From Acerihabitans sp015654925 (GTDB lineage Bacteria > Pseudomonadota > Gammaproteobacteria > Enterobacterales > Enterobacteriaceae): a stretch of DNA of 64,000 nt. Shown here one piece after another: positions 1 to 8,391 of the stretch (the stretch's first letter is position 1; every line of letters begins with the position of its first letter). The translations under genes and the position numbers were made by a program. The stretch lies in contig NZ_CP178732.1 in the NCBI RefSeq assembly GCF_047324175.1, positions 1,798,001 to 1,862,000 of the forward strand, read 5' to 3'. Under the pieces are notes generated by a model. It was not told where the DNA came from. It saw nothing but the letters and a program-made list of their open reading frames with translations, and did not search any database.

Positions 1-111
1 CGCGGTCGACCGGATAGTGGTCAGGCCGGGTATGGGCGTTTGGGCGAGGCCGGCCGGGTCGGCATACGCCTGCACATAGCGGCGGACCGCGTTAAGCAAG
101 GTATCAGTCAT
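1..111 (-). CDS. AraC-family transcriptional regulator, N-terminal fragment
   Basis: Only the first 37 codons are inside the window; the gene starts with ATG at 111 and runs off the left edge. The visible residues (MTDTLLNAVRRYV near the start, then a Pro-rich segment ending GLTTIRS) resemble the N-terminal AraC_N (cupin-like) domain of regulators of the YqhC type, which usually precedes two C-terminal helix-turn-helix motifs that cannot be seen here. It is divergent from the SDR oxidoreductase at 257 across a 145-bp gap, the usual arrangement when such a regulator controls a neighbouring oxidoreductase. The family call rests on a short segment, so only the class is proposed. Confidence 0.6.
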   Translation of the reverse strand, partial: MTDTLLNAVRRYVQAYADPAGLAQTPIPGLTTIRSTA

Positions 112-256
112 GCCTGGATATTAACCCATTCCGGGACGACGCGCCTAGGCAAGCTGGAGGAATAGGCAAACAACGTCAAGGTTCCGGCAATCGCCATCGG
201 CGCTCCGGCCGCTATGATGACGCTCCACGCCAAGCAACAGCCACAGGAGCTATCCC

Positions 257-1012
257 ATGACCAAAATCGCCATCGTTACCGGCGCCAGCCGCGGACTCGG
301 CCGCAACACCGCCCTTAGCCTCGCCCGCCGCGGCAGCGACGTTATCATCACTTACCAAAGCCGCCGCGCGCAGGCCCTGGCCGCCGTCGCCGAGATCGAA
401 TCCCTGGGCCGCAGGGCGGTCGCTATCGAGCTCGACGCCGGTAATATCGCCGGCTTCGCGCCGTTCGCCGAACTGCTGCGGGATACGCTGCGTGAAACCT
501 GGCGGCGCGATACCTTCGATCATCTGGTGAATAATGCCGGCCACGGCGACTATGCCCTTATCGAACAGACCACCGAAGCGCAGTTCGACGGGCTGGTCAA
601 TGTGCACTTCAAGGGGGTGTTTTTTCTCACCCAGGCGCTGTTGCCGCTGATCGCGCACGGGGGCCGCATCGTTAATCTGTCCTCCGGCCTGACCCGGGTG
701 TCCTATCCGGGCTATGGGGCTTATGCGGCGGTGAAGGCGGCGGTGGAAGTGCTCTCGGTGTATATGGCCAAGGAGCTGGGCAGCCGCGGCATCACGGTTA
801 ATACGGTGGCGCCGGGGGCCATCGAGACCGATTTCGGCGGCGGCGCCGTGCGCGACAACCCCGAGATCAACCAGATGTTCGCCGCAATGACCGCCCTCGG
901 CCGCGCCGGCCTGCCGGACGACATCGGGCCGATGATCGCCAGCCTGCTGTCCGAGGATAATCGCTGGGTCAACGCCCAGCGCATCGAGGTCTCCGGCGGC
1001 CAGGGGATCTGA
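257..1012 (+). CDS. SDR-family NAD(P)-dependent oxidoreductase
   Basis: A 251-aa classical short-chain dehydrogenase with one Rossmann fold. The cofactor motif TGASRGLG is at residues 8-15, NNAG at 92-95, the catalytic serine in LSSG near 142, and the YxxxK pair at Y156/K160. The C-terminal VSGGQGI is the usual SDR ending. Start ATG has AGGAG 8 bases upstream. It is divergent from an AraC-family regulator and followed 150 bp later by an iron-type alcohol dehydrogenase, suggesting a small carbonyl or alcohol redox locus. R12 in the glycine motif is compatible with NADP(H), but no substrate can be deduced from the sequence. Confidence 0.9.
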   Translation: MTKIAIVTGASRGLGRNTALSLARRGSDVIITYQSRRAQALAAVAEIESLGRRAVAIELDAGNIAGFAPFAELLRDTLRETWRRDTFDHLVNNAGHGDYALIEQTTEAQFDGLVNVHFKGVFFLTQALLPLIAHGGRIVNLSSGLTRVSYPGYGAYAAVKAAVEVLSVYMAKELGSRGITVNTVAPGAIETDFGGGAVRDNPEINQMFAAMTALGRAGLPDDIGPMIASLLSEDNRWVNAQRIEVSGGQGI

Positions 1013-1162
1013 GGCACGGGTTTTCGCCGGATAAAACCGCCCGGCAAGTCCCCTTGGCGGGCGGCGGTGCGGCATCGTCGGTCCCCGCCGCGCCGGCGAA
1101 AAGGGTTGGTTTGCCCGGCAGCGCTGGATTATGCTGGGGTTTTAGCGCGCCGAGGAGAGAAC

Positions 1163-2290
1163 ATGACCACCAGCCTGATGATCGCCAACCGGCAAACCTG
1201 GTTCGGCAGCGGCAGCATCAATCAACTGATCCCTTTGCTGCAAGCCGACCCGCAACCGACGCTGCTGTTCAGCTGCCGCTCGTTCCTGGTGGGACCCGTA
1301 TATGCGGGGCTGGCGCCAACGCTGGCGGGGCTGCTGGCCGGCACCGAAATCGTCAGCCATGAGGCGTCGCCGCAGGAAATCGACCGGTGGGTGGCCCGCT
1401 GGCGCGGCAAAGCGCGGCGCGTGGTGGCCATCGGCGGCGGCAGCGTGCTGGATGCCGCCAAGGCATTCGCCGCCCTGGCGGAGCACCCGCTGCCGACGCT
1501 GCGTTATATGGAAAAGGTGGGGGACAGCAAGGTCAGCGGCGCCACGCTGCCGGTAATCGCCATTCCCACCACCGCCGGGACCGGCAGCGAAGTGACGCAG
1601 AACGCGGTGATCACCGATACCCAGGTTAACCAGGTCAAGGCCTCGCTGCGCCATAATAATTTTGTGCCGCAGGTGGCCATCCTCGACCCGCAGCTGCTGG
1701 CGGGCGCGCCGGATACCGTGCTGGCCTATTGCGCCATCGATGCTTTCACCCATCTGTTCGAGTCCTATTTGTCGAACACCGCCAGCAGCCTGTCCCGCGA
1801 GATGTCGCTCACCGGCATCCGCCACTTTCTTGCCGCCTGGCCGGCACTAAACCGCAGCGGCGAGGCCCGCGAATCCATTATGCAGGCGTCCTATCTGGGC
1901 GGCCTGACGCTGAGCATGGCGGGGCTGGGGGTGATTCACGGCATCGCGGGGGAAGTGGGCGCCTTGCGTAATTACCACCATGGCCAGGTGTGCGGCCGGC
2001 TGCTGCTGCCATTCCTGGAACAATTGGCCTTAAGCGCGCAGCCGCAGCAACGGGCGCTGATGGCTGAGCTGGCCGTTCGCCTGCCCCCCGGCGGGCAGAC
2101 CCACCCGGAACGCTATCTGGCCGACTTTATCACCCGCCATGCCATTGCTCCGTTCTGGCGGGACAATCTAGCGCTCAACCGGCGGGAACTGGCGGTTGTC
2201 CTGGAAAAATCCAATAGCAAGAATTCCTGGCTGGAGTACTCGCCGGCCCAGCGCCAGACGATGATCGAAGGGGCATTTCGCCTCGAATAA
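1163..2290 (+). CDS. Iron-containing alcohol dehydrogenase family protein
   Basis: A 375-aa group III (metal-dependent) alcohol dehydrogenase. The NAD-binding GGGSVLDAAK is at residues 91-100 and PTTAGTGSE at 135-143. The four expected metal ligands are present: D193 and H197 (AIDAFTH), H259 (GVIHG), and a His 14 residues later (H273), the same spacing as in FucO. The reading frame is open upstream to 1067, but the ATG at 1163 has GAGGAGAG just before it and gives the normal family length. The family oxidises or reduces primary alcohols, lactaldehyde, 1,3-propanediol or maleylacetate; which of these applies cannot be told. Confidence 0.9.
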   Translation: MTTSLMIANRQTWFGSGSINQLIPLLQADPQPTLLFSCRSFLVGPVYAGLAPTLAGLLAGTEIVSHEASPQEIDRWVARWRGKARRVVAIGGGSVLDAAKAFAALAEHPLPTLRYMEKVGDSKVSGATLPVIAIPTTAGTGSEVTQNAVITDTQVNQVKASLRHNNFVPQVAILDPQLLAGAPDTVLAYCAIDAFTHLFESYLSNTASSLSREMSLTGIRHFLAAWPALNRSGEARESIMQASYLGGLTLSMAGLGVIHGIAGEVGALRNYHHGQVCGRLLLPFLEQLALSAQPQQRALMAELAVRLPPGGQTHPERYLADFITRHAIAPFWRDNLALNRRELAVVLEKSNSKNSWLEYSPAQRQTMIEGAFRLE

Positions 2291-2365
2291 GCCGCGCGGA
2301 CTGGATTCAAGGCGGTGCTGCGGCAAAATCCGCCGCATACCCACCCAACGCGGGCGGGGGAGCCG

Positions 2366-3082
2366 TCACACGATATACGTCGCCCAAATATAGGAGAACG
2401 GCATGACGAGCAATAGCCCGGGCAGCATATTGGCCACCGGGAACATTTTAATGCCGCAAATCCGCAGGCCCGTAGCGAACATGATCAGGCCTCCCGCCGC
2501 CGAGAAGTCCAGCATCATTTCCGGGGTGGTCATCGGCAGGATAAAAATGGCCAGCATGGCTAAACCGAGCTGGATGATTAACTGGGGCACGGCGATGACG
2601 ACCACCGCGTAACCCAGGATGGTCGCGAAGATGGCCGCGGTGAACAGATCCAGAATGGCTTTGATATATAAGATTGACGGATCGCCGGTCATGCCTTCAT
2701 GCATGGAACCGAAAATGCCGGTGCCGCTGGCGCAAAACAACACTAGAATCGCCACGAATTTATCCATGAATTCCTGGTGGGTCAGCCCCTGCGCCGGCGG
2801 CAGGATTTTGTCCACCAGCCCCCGGGTATAACCCGCCGCTTTCCCGATGCCTTTTTCCACATAGATAAGCTCGCCCAGCATGGCGCCCAAGATTATGGCC
2901 AGCACCACCGCCGGCATATACTTGACCTTGACGATCAGCATGATCCCCAAGCCCATGGAACACAGGCCGAACGTCATCGGCAGGGCGGTGCGGATGCGTT
3001 CGGGTAAGCGGGTGCTAAGCACGGCACCCGCCAGGCCGCCGATAACCACGGCGGCCCCATTAACATAAGGTCCAATTAACAT
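2366..3082 (-). CDS. DUF554 membrane protein (YqgA/YdfK type)
   Basis: A 238-aa very hydrophobic protein with about six to seven predicted membrane segments, beginning MLIGPYVNGAAVVIGGLAG, which is typical of DUF554 proteins. Family function is unknown; it is generally annotated as an inner-membrane, possibly transport-related protein. AAGGATG stands before the ATG. The gene begins 30 bp after ubiX stops, so ubiD-ubiX-DUF554 is likely one transcript. The linkage suggests, as inference only, a role in moving the aromatic acid or its decarboxylation product across the membrane. Confidence 0.85.
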   Translation of the reverse strand: MLIGPYVNGAAVVIGGLAGAVLSTRLPERIRTALPMTFGLCSMGLGIMLIVKVKYMPAVVLAIILGAMLGELIYVEKGIGKAAGYTRGLVDKILPPAQGLTHQEFMDKFVAILVLFCASGTGIFGSMHEGMTGDPSILYIKAILDLFTAAIFATILGYAVVVIAVPQLIIQLGLAMLAIFILPMTTPEMMLDFSAAGGLIMFATGLRICGIKMFPVANMLPGLLLVMPFSYIWATYIV

Positions 3083-3112
3083 GTAACATCCTTTGAGTTA
3101 ACCCCTGCCGGT

Positions 3113-3703
3113 TTACCCGGCGGCGGTTTTGTTATGGGTGTCGTCGCCCCAGCGCGGCAGGTTTTTGACCTCGACCCCCAATAGGTCCAGGGCGCGTCCT
3201 ACGCTATGGGTGATAATATCGTCCGGGGTTTGCGGCCGGTGATAAAGCGCCGGCACGGGCGGGAAAATAATGCCGCCCATTTCCGTCACCTGCTGCATAT
3301 TGCGCAAATGGCCGAGATTAAGCGGCGTTTCCCGCGCCATCAATACCAGCCGGCGCCGTTCTTTTAGCACGACATCGGCCGCGCGGGTAAGAAGATTATC
3401 CGTCAGGCAATGGGCAACGGCGGCCAACGTGCGCATGGAGCAGGGCGCCACCAGCATGCCGAGCGTTAAAAAAGAGCCGCTGGCGATGGCGGCGCCGAGA
3501 TTATTAATGGCATGCACTTTATCCGCCAGCGCCACGACGTCGGCTAAACGATAATCGGTTTCCAGTTCCCTGGTTTTCTCCGCGCCCGCCGAGATCACCA
3601 GATGCACTTCCAAATCCAGCTCGCTCAGGAGTTCCAGGGCTTTAACCCCATACTGAAAACCCGAGGCCCCGCTGATGCCGACAATGATGCGTCTGGTGGT
3701 CAT
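3113..3703 (-). CDS. UbiX-family flavin prenyltransferase (decarboxylase partner)
   Basis: A 196-aa UbiX/Pad1/LpdB-type protein. It has the N-terminal GISGASG (residues 9-15), which binds the FMN phosphate, and the central LVAPCSMRTLAAVAH segment with the downstream family MAREtPLN-like stretch. The family prenylates reduced FMN with dimethylallyl phosphate to give prenyl-FMN, the cofactor of UbiD decarboxylases. It lies 9 bp after the UbiD-family gene on the same strand, so it most likely serves that enzyme rather than ubiquinone synthesis. The short C-terminal tail is variable. Confidence in the family is high; the assignment to the local decarboxylase is from context. Confidence 0.93.
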   Translation of the reverse strand: MTTRRIIVGISGASGFQYGVKALELLSELDLEVHLVISAGAEKTRELETDYRLADVVALADKVHAINNLGAAIASGSFLTLGMLVAPCSMRTLAAVAHCLTDNLLTRAADVVLKERRRLVLMARETPLNLGHLRNMQQVTEMGGIIFPPVPALYHRPQTPDDIITHSVGRALDLLGVEVKNLPRWGDDTHNKTAAG

Positions 3704-3712
3704 GCCGGCCCC

Positions 3713-5245
3713 TTATTCAAAATCCGGCAGGAACCGTTTGATATCCACGTCCTTAAAGCGTGAACGTTCAAATTGCGCCTTAAGGCTGAAGGGAACCGTG
3801 CAATCGAAAATGGTCTTGCAGGACATGCCTTCTTGCAAAATGCTGGGGCTGTAGGCCGGCACCTGCGACGGGTCGAGGGGATGGCAGCGCACGCCGGGGA
3901 TGAATACCGTATCCACATCGCCCTGGTAGCGGGTTTGCATGGCCCACAGCACATCGTCGCTATCGAAAATATCCACATCTTCATCCACCAGGATCACATG
4001 TTTCAATTCCGGGAAGGCGGCAAAAGCCAGCAGGCCGGCCTGGCGCTGCCGTCCTTCATCCACCGCGGCCGCTTTTTTAAACTGCATTACCGCCAGAAGC
4101 TTGCCGCCGCCCGCGGAGTGCGCAAAGACGTTGAGCAGCTTGCCCGGCATGGCCCGGTTGACCATATCCAGGATACTGGCTTCAGTGGGAATACCCGCCA
4201 TATTGACATGTTCTTCCCCCGGGCCGATGGTGGTGCGCCAGATGGGCGAACGCCGGTGGGTCACCGCCGTGACTTTGATGACGGGCAGGGCCGCCTTCGC
4301 GCCGCCGGTATAACCGGGGAATTCGGGCATCGCTTTGCCGGTATTGGTGTTTTGATCTTCCCGTACCCGCACATCCGGCAATAATTGGCCTTCGATGACG
4401 ATTTCCGCATGGGCGATGGCGCGTTCATTGATGGTTTGGCATGGTACCAACTCCACCGCGCGGCCGCGCAGCGAACCGGCGATGCTCAGTTCGTTAAAAC
4501 CCAGCGGCGTGGTCGGCGGTTCGAAGCAGGCGGCGATTTCAATGGCCGGGTCCACGCCGATACTGATGGAGATCGGCAGGGGTTTGCCGGCGGCTTCGGC
4601 CTTTTGGCGGAAGGCATCGATATGGCGGCCGGGGGTCAGCCACATGGACAATTCGTCACGGCTTTGCACGCACAGGCGGTGGATGGTGATATCCGATTCG
4701 CCGGTGTCCGGGTCGGACGCGTAGCATAGGCCCATGGTCACGTAGGGGCCGGCATCTTCCGGCGTATTGGTGGGCGCCGGCAGCAGCGTGCGCAAGTCGA
4801 AACCGGCGTCGGTGGCTAGATGCACCACTTCCTGGCACAACGCGCCCCGGGCGTCGACCACGATGGGGTCAATGGGGGTATGCACCGACTCCTTTAATAA
4901 ATGGCCGAGTTTTTCAGGGGCGCAGCCTAACAAATGCCCGACGCGTTTGCGCGATCCCACCAGGCCGATGGCGACGCTGATATCGTCAAAGCCTTTGATG
5001 TGATTAAACACCATGGCCGGTCCGTTCTTACGGGTAGGGCGCATGCAGGTGCCGCCGGCGCCGACATAGCGGTAGATGCCGGACAATTCGGCGTTGGGAT
5101 CGACCGGCACATCGGTGGCGACCAGCTCATTGGGCAAGGTTTTCAGCAGTTCGAGGGCCGAACGCAAATCGTGGACCGGGTGGCCATTTTCATGACTATT
5201 TGGCTTGGCGTCGGACGGGCTTTGGCTGAGGTTATTAGCAGACAT
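3713..5245 (-). CDS. lpdC: UbiD-family decarboxylase, gallate/protocatechuate type (LpdC-like)
   Basis: A 510-aa prenyl-FMN-dependent (de)carboxylase. Long segments follow the Lactobacillus gallate decarboxylase LpdC: PNAELSGIYRYVGAGGT (about 50-66), TNTPEDAGPYVT (159-170), TGKAMPEFPGY (about 302-312, containing the Glu of the prFMN pocket) and LVDEDVDIFDSDDV. ITIHR (186-190) supplies the conserved Arg. The expected reaction is non-oxidative decarboxylation of a hydroxybenzoate such as gallate or protocatechuate to the phenol. The N-terminus carries about 22 extra polar residues compared with LpdC. It leads the operon with ubiX and DUF554; a LysR gene is divergent. The symbol reflects similarity; substrate is not proven. 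Confidence 0.85.
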   Translation of the reverse strand: MSANNLSQSPSDAKPNSHENGHPVHDLRSALELLKTLPNELVATDVPVDPNAELSGIYRYVGAGGTCMRPTRKNGPAMVFNHIKGFDDISVAIGLVGSRKRVGHLLGCAPEKLGHLLKESVHTPIDPIVVDARGALCQEVVHLATDAGFDLRTLLPAPTNTPEDAGPYVTMGLCYASDPDTGESDITIHRLCVQSRDELSMWLTPGRHIDAFRQKAEAAGKPLPISISIGVDPAIEIAACFEPPTTPLGFNELSIAGSLRGRAVELVPCQTINERAIAHAEIVIEGQLLPDVRVREDQNTNTGKAMPEFPGYTGGAKAALPVIKVTAVTHRRSPIWRTTIGPGEEHVNMAGIPTEASILDMVNRAMPGKLLNVFAHSAGGGKLLAVMQFKKAAAVDEGRQRQAGLLAFAAFPELKHVILVDEDVDIFDSDDVLWAMQTRYQGDVDTVFIPGVRCHPLDPSQVPAYSPSILQEGMSCKTIFDCTVPFSLKAQFERSRFKDVDIKRFLPDFE

Positions 5246-5317
5246 ATTTTTTCCCTATAGGGCAATTATATTGTAATTTGATAAGGAAAATACGCCTATT
5301 TTAAAATGCCGGCGAAT

Positions 5318-5351
5318 ACCATTTTGGTAATATCTCTCATACCAAAACGGT
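5318..5351. promoter_or_regulatory. Inverted-repeat operator between lpdC-like gene and LysR gene
   Basis: Two 12-bp arms, 5318-5329 and 5340-5351, form an inverted repeat with one mismatch and a 10-bp spacer. Each arm contains an ACC-N5-GGT box, so the element can be read as two palindromic boxes with centres about 23 bp apart, roughly two helical turns. It lies in the 183-bp divergent promoter region, and its geometry suits binding of a LysR-type tetramer or dimer pair. Binding by the adjacent regulator is inferred. Confidence 0.55.
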
Positions 5352-5428
5352 TTTTTTCTTTGCTTTAGGATTGATGTGCGTCACTATCTGCGCATCGGGC
5401 AGGTATTAATCTATTCAGGGAGGTAATT

Positions 5429-6346
5429 ATGGATCTCAAAAGGTTAAAATATTTCTGCGTTATCTTTGAACAAGGCACGATCAGCCAGGCCGCCCGTATA
5501 TTGAATATGGCGCAACCGCCGCTGAGCAAACGTATACAGGAATTGGAAGAAGAACTCAACGTTGCGTTATTCCTGCGTCATGGCCGAAGACTGGAACCCA
5601 CCGAGTCGGGTTATCATTTATATAAAAATGCCTGCGCCATTTTACGCGATGTGGAAGAGACCAAACGGGAAATCATCCTGATTGCAAATAGGGAAAGCCG
5701 CCTGTTACGCATTGGGCTCACCCATTTATTCCAGTCCTATTTCAAACCGTTGATCCTGAGATTGCACCAGCATAACCCGCATGTGGAAATCAGCGTTTCC
5801 GTTTCTGATTCCAGTAATCTTGAATCCCTGCTGCAAAATGGCCTGATTGATATCGCCCTGATCCAAAAACCCGCTCATAAAGAAGGCTATGATTGTATTT
5901 CCTTCGCTCCTATCGGCCTGGTGGCGGTAATAAATAAACAATTATCGCCGGAAATACCGTGCAGTCCGATTCCATTTTTAACCATTGGGAAATTTCCGCT
6001 GGTATTATTGCGCCGCTCCCGGGATGCGGGGACCTACGAATTAATCACCGATCATTTTCGTAAAGGCGGGGTTAATCCGAATATCATTATGAATATTTCA
6101 CAGCCCGGCGTTATTCTCGACTGGCTGGAATCGGGCCTTGAAGCGGCCGCTTTACTTCCTTCCTCCGAGGTGGACCCCGAAAAACTGGCTAATTGCCATG
6201 TGGTTGAAATTATCTCTTCGCCACAGATTTTTTTCCCGGCGGTGGTGAAAATGTCGGTAGCGTCCTATATGAAAGAAATGATGGATATCGTTCAGGCCGG
6301 TTATCCTTTTCCGTCCAAGCCTATTGATTTTTCCGGCAAAGCATAG
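5429..6346 (+). CDS. LysR-family transcriptional regulator
   Basis: A 305-aa LysR-type regulator. Residues 1-60 form the winged HTH (LKRLKYFCVIFEQGTISQAA..LNMAQPPLSKRIQELE), followed by a linker helix and a periplasmic-binding-like effector domain to the C-terminus. Start ATG has GGGAGG 6 bases upstream. It is divergent from the ubiD-ubiX-DUF554 operon across 183 bp that hold a clear inverted repeat, so it probably controls that operon with an aromatic acid as co-inducer. A weaker alternative is that it regulates the downstream tauABC genes. Confidence 0.92.
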   Translation: MDLKRLKYFCVIFEQGTISQAARILNMAQPPLSKRIQELEEELNVALFLRHGRRLEPTESGYHLYKNACAILRDVEETKREIILIANRESRLLRIGLTHLFQSYFKPLILRLHQHNPHVEISVSVSDSSNLESLLQNGLIDIALIQKPAHKEGYDCISFAPIGLVAVINKQLSPEIPCSPIPFLTIGKFPLVLLRRSRDAGTYELITDHFRKGGVNPNIIMNISQPGVILDWLESGLEAAALLPSSEVDPEKLANCHVVEIISSPQIFFPAVVKMSVASYMKEMMDIVQAGYPFPSKPIDFSGKA

Positions 6347-6542
6347 CGGAAAAAAATCGTTGCGCCTGATTTGGGTAACTCGCTAGATTAAACCTGGCCG
6401 GGTTACCTCTGAATGTCCGGCATCTCATTGCCGATATCGATGCCGATATCGATTTAACGCAGGCACCCTATCTAATAATCGCATTGCTTACCGGCTTATT
6501 TTTGTTGGGCGGAGGCGGGCTGTCGACTAAAAAAGGATATTT
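6347..6542 (+). other. tauA leader region with 12-bp tandem repeat and start-less open frame
   Basis: The 196-bp leader of tauA holds a perfect tandem duplication of GCCGATATCGAT (6430-6441 and 6442-6453). A reading frame with no usual start codon runs from shortly after 6380 to a TGA overlapping the tauA ATG; its last part is hydrophobic (YLIIALLTGLFLLGGGG). It could be a decayed gene end or chance. AAAGGA 7-8 bases before the tauA ATG is a good ribosome binding site. A sulfur-starvation promoter (Cbl/CysB) is expected here but I cannot identify the sites. Confidence 0.35.
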
Positions 6543-7523
6543 ATGAAAATTGCTCTTTTTTCCCGGCGCTTATCCGCCGCGCTGATGTTGAGTCTATTGG
6601 CCGGCATGGCCCATGCCGCCGGTTTTACCGTCGGTTACCAAACTATCCCCAATCCGTCGCAGGTCGCGCAGGTTAACGGCGATTACGATCGGGCGACCCA
6701 GGCCAAGATTGACTGGCGTAAATTCGATGCCGGCGCCGAAGTGATTACCGCGGTGGCCTCCGGCGATGTGCAAATCGCCTATTTGGGGTCCAGTCCGTTT
6801 ACCGTCGCCGCCAGCCGTAATTTGCCCATTGAAACCATTCTGATTGCATCGAATCTGGGCACCAGCGAAGCGCTGGTGGCGCGCAATGGTTCCGGCATCA
6901 ACGGCCCGCAGGATCTGATCGGCAAAAAGATCGCCACGCCGTTCTCATCCACCAGCCATTACAGCTTGCTGGCCGCGCTGAAGCATTGGCATATCGACCC
7001 GCGCCAGGTGACCATTGTCAACCTGACGCCGCCCGCCATCAGCGCGGCCTGGCAGCGTGGCGATATCGACGCCGCCTATACCTGGGACCCGGCGCTGGGC
7101 GTCGCCAAAGCTACCGGCAAGGTGCTGATTACCTCCGGCGATTTGGCCAAATTGGGGGCGCCTACCTTTGATATCTGGCTGGTGAGAAAGGATTTCGCGC
7201 AATCCCACCCGGATGTGGTCAAGGCCTTTGCCAAAGTCACCCTCGACAGTTACCAGGCGTTTTATAACGATCCCCAAGCCTGGCTGGCGAATAAACGGAA
7301 TATCGATACGCTGGTCAGGGTAACCGGCGCGAAACCGGAAGATATTCCCGGCTTGCTTGAGGGTAATAGCTATCCGCTGGCGGCTGAACAGAAAACCGCC
7401 CTGGGGGCGCCGATAACCAAGGGAATCAACGATACCGCGTTATTTCTGAAAGAGCAGGGGCGCATTGATTCGGTACTGCCCGATTATTCCCCGTTTGTCA
7501 CGGCCGCGTTTATTCCTCAATAA
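6543..7523 (+). CDS. tauA: Taurine ABC transporter, periplasmic binding protein
   Basis: A 326-aa binding protein with a Sec signal peptide (hydrophobic core about residues 9-20, cleavage likely after AHA at 25). Segments DWRKFDAGAEVI, LASGDVQIAYLGSSP-like, FSSTSHYSLLAALKHW and AAWQRGDIDAAY follow E. coli TauA closely, and the length is nearly the same (320 aa in E. coli). It should bind taurine or related sulfonates in the periplasm and deliver them to TauBC. It heads the tauABC operon; a strong hairpin lies between it and tauB, likely keeping binding-protein expression above that of the membrane parts. No tauD follows. Confidence 0.93.
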   Translation: MKIALFSRRLSAALMLSLLAGMAHAAGFTVGYQTIPNPSQVAQVNGDYDRATQAKIDWRKFDAGAEVITAVASGDVQIAYLGSSPFTVAASRNLPIETILIASNLGTSEALVARNGSGINGPQDLIGKKIATPFSSTSHYSLLAALKHWHIDPRQVTIVNLTPPAISAAWQRGDIDAAYTWDPALGVAKATGKVLITSGDLAKLGAPTFDIWLVRKDFAQSHPDVVKAFAKVTLDSYQAFYNDPQAWLANKRNIDTLVRVTGAKPEDIPGLLEGNSYPLAAEQKTALGAPITKGINDTALFLKEQGRIDSVLPDYSPFVTAAFIPQ

Positions 7524-7531
7524 ACCGTCGG

Positions 7532-7562
7532 TATGCGCCGGGCGTCCGCGGCCCGGCGCATA
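7532..7562 (+). promoter_or_regulatory. Perfect 12-bp intergenic hairpin between tauA and tauB
   Basis: Arms 7532-7543 and 7551-7562 are perfectly complementary, with a 7-base loop and high GC. There is no U-tract after the stem, so it is more likely an mRNA 3'-end stabiliser or partial attenuator than a full terminator. Such elements commonly raise the amount of binding-protein message relative to the permease genes. Confidence 0.75.
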
Positions 7563-7584
7563 AGCAACCGGCGACGGGAGGGTT

Positions 7585-8391
7585 ATGACCCAATTGATTT
7601 TAGAGCATGTCGCCGCCCATTATCCGGAATCGCCGCGGCCGGTATTGCAGGATATCTCGTTTAGCCTGGGCCCGCGGCAGCTTTGCGTGGCCGTAGGCCC
7701 TTCCGGCAGCGGCAAAACCACCTTGCTTAATCTGATCGCCGGGTTTATCTCCCCGAGCGGCGGTTCCATTACCCTGGACGGCAAACCGGTCACCGGACCG
7801 AGCGCGGAGCGCGGCGTGGTATTCCAGGATGACGTTCTGCTGCCCTGGCAAAACGTGTTGGAGAATGTCGCCTTCGGCCTGAAGCTGGCCGGCGTTCCCC
7901 GCCGGCGGCGGGAAGAGCGCGCGCAACAATTACTGGCCCTGGTGGATCTGGCGGGCTATGAAGCGCGCGGCATCTGGCAGTTATCCGGCGGGCAAAAACA
8001 GCGGGTCGGCATTGCCCGCGCCTTGGCCGCCCAGCCGCGGGTCCTGCTGCTCGATGAACCGTTCGGCGCCCTGGACGCGTTTACCCGCGAGCAAATGCAG
8101 GAGTTGCTGCTCCAGGTCTGGCGGCGCACGGATACCCCCGTGTTCTTGATTACGCACGATATTGAAGAAGCGATTTTTTTAGCCACCGAATTGGTGCTGT
8201 TATCGCCAAATCCGGGGCGGATCATCGAACGCCTGCCGCTGGAATTCAGCCGCCGCTACGCCGATGGGGAAAGCGCCCGGGCGCTGAAATCCGATCCGCT
8301 GTTTATCGCCACCCGCGAACATATCCTGGCGCGGGTGTTCGCCACCCGCCACGCGCGCGACCCTCAGCCCGACTATGGTACCCAGCGATGA
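7585..8391 (+). CDS. tauB: Taurine ABC transporter, ATP-binding protein
   Basis: A 268-aa ATPase of the nitrate/sulfonate/taurine group. Walker A GPSGSGKTT is at 38-46, Q-loop in VVFQDD near 78-83, signature LSGGQ at 133-137, Walker B LLLDEP at 154-159 and the H-loop in LITHD. The QDDVLLPWQNVLENVAFGL stretch is characteristic of TauB/SsuB. GGGAGG precedes the ATG. The stop overlaps the tauC start in ATGA, indicating translational coupling. It powers taurine import with TauC. Confidence 0.93.
   Translation: MTQLILEHVAAHYPESPRPVLQDISFSLGPRQLCVAVGPSGSGKTTLLNLIAGFISPSGGSITLDGKPVTGPSAERGVVFQDDVLLPWQNVLENVAFGLKLAGVPRRRREERAQQLLALVDLAGYEARGIWQLSGGQKQRVGIARALAAQPRVLLLDEPFGALDAFTREQMQELLLQVWRRTDTPVFLITHDIEEAIFLATELVLLSPNPGRIIERLPLEFSRRYADGESARALKSDPLFIATREHILARVFATRHARDPQPDYGTQR

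Noticed and set aside
212..1075. 287-codon open frame on the minus strand
   Set aside because: It is the antisense shadow of the SDR gene, with low-complexity Arg/Gly/His-rich translation and no family resemblance.
2319..2337. 6-bp hairpin TGCGGC/GCCGCA between convergent genes as a terminator
   Set aside because: The stem is short and there is no U-tract; such hairpins are frequent by chance at this GC content.
3773..4729. Long plus-strand frames opposite the UbiD-family gene
   Set aside because: The minus-strand frame is an unmistakable decarboxylase; these are GC-rich antisense shadows.
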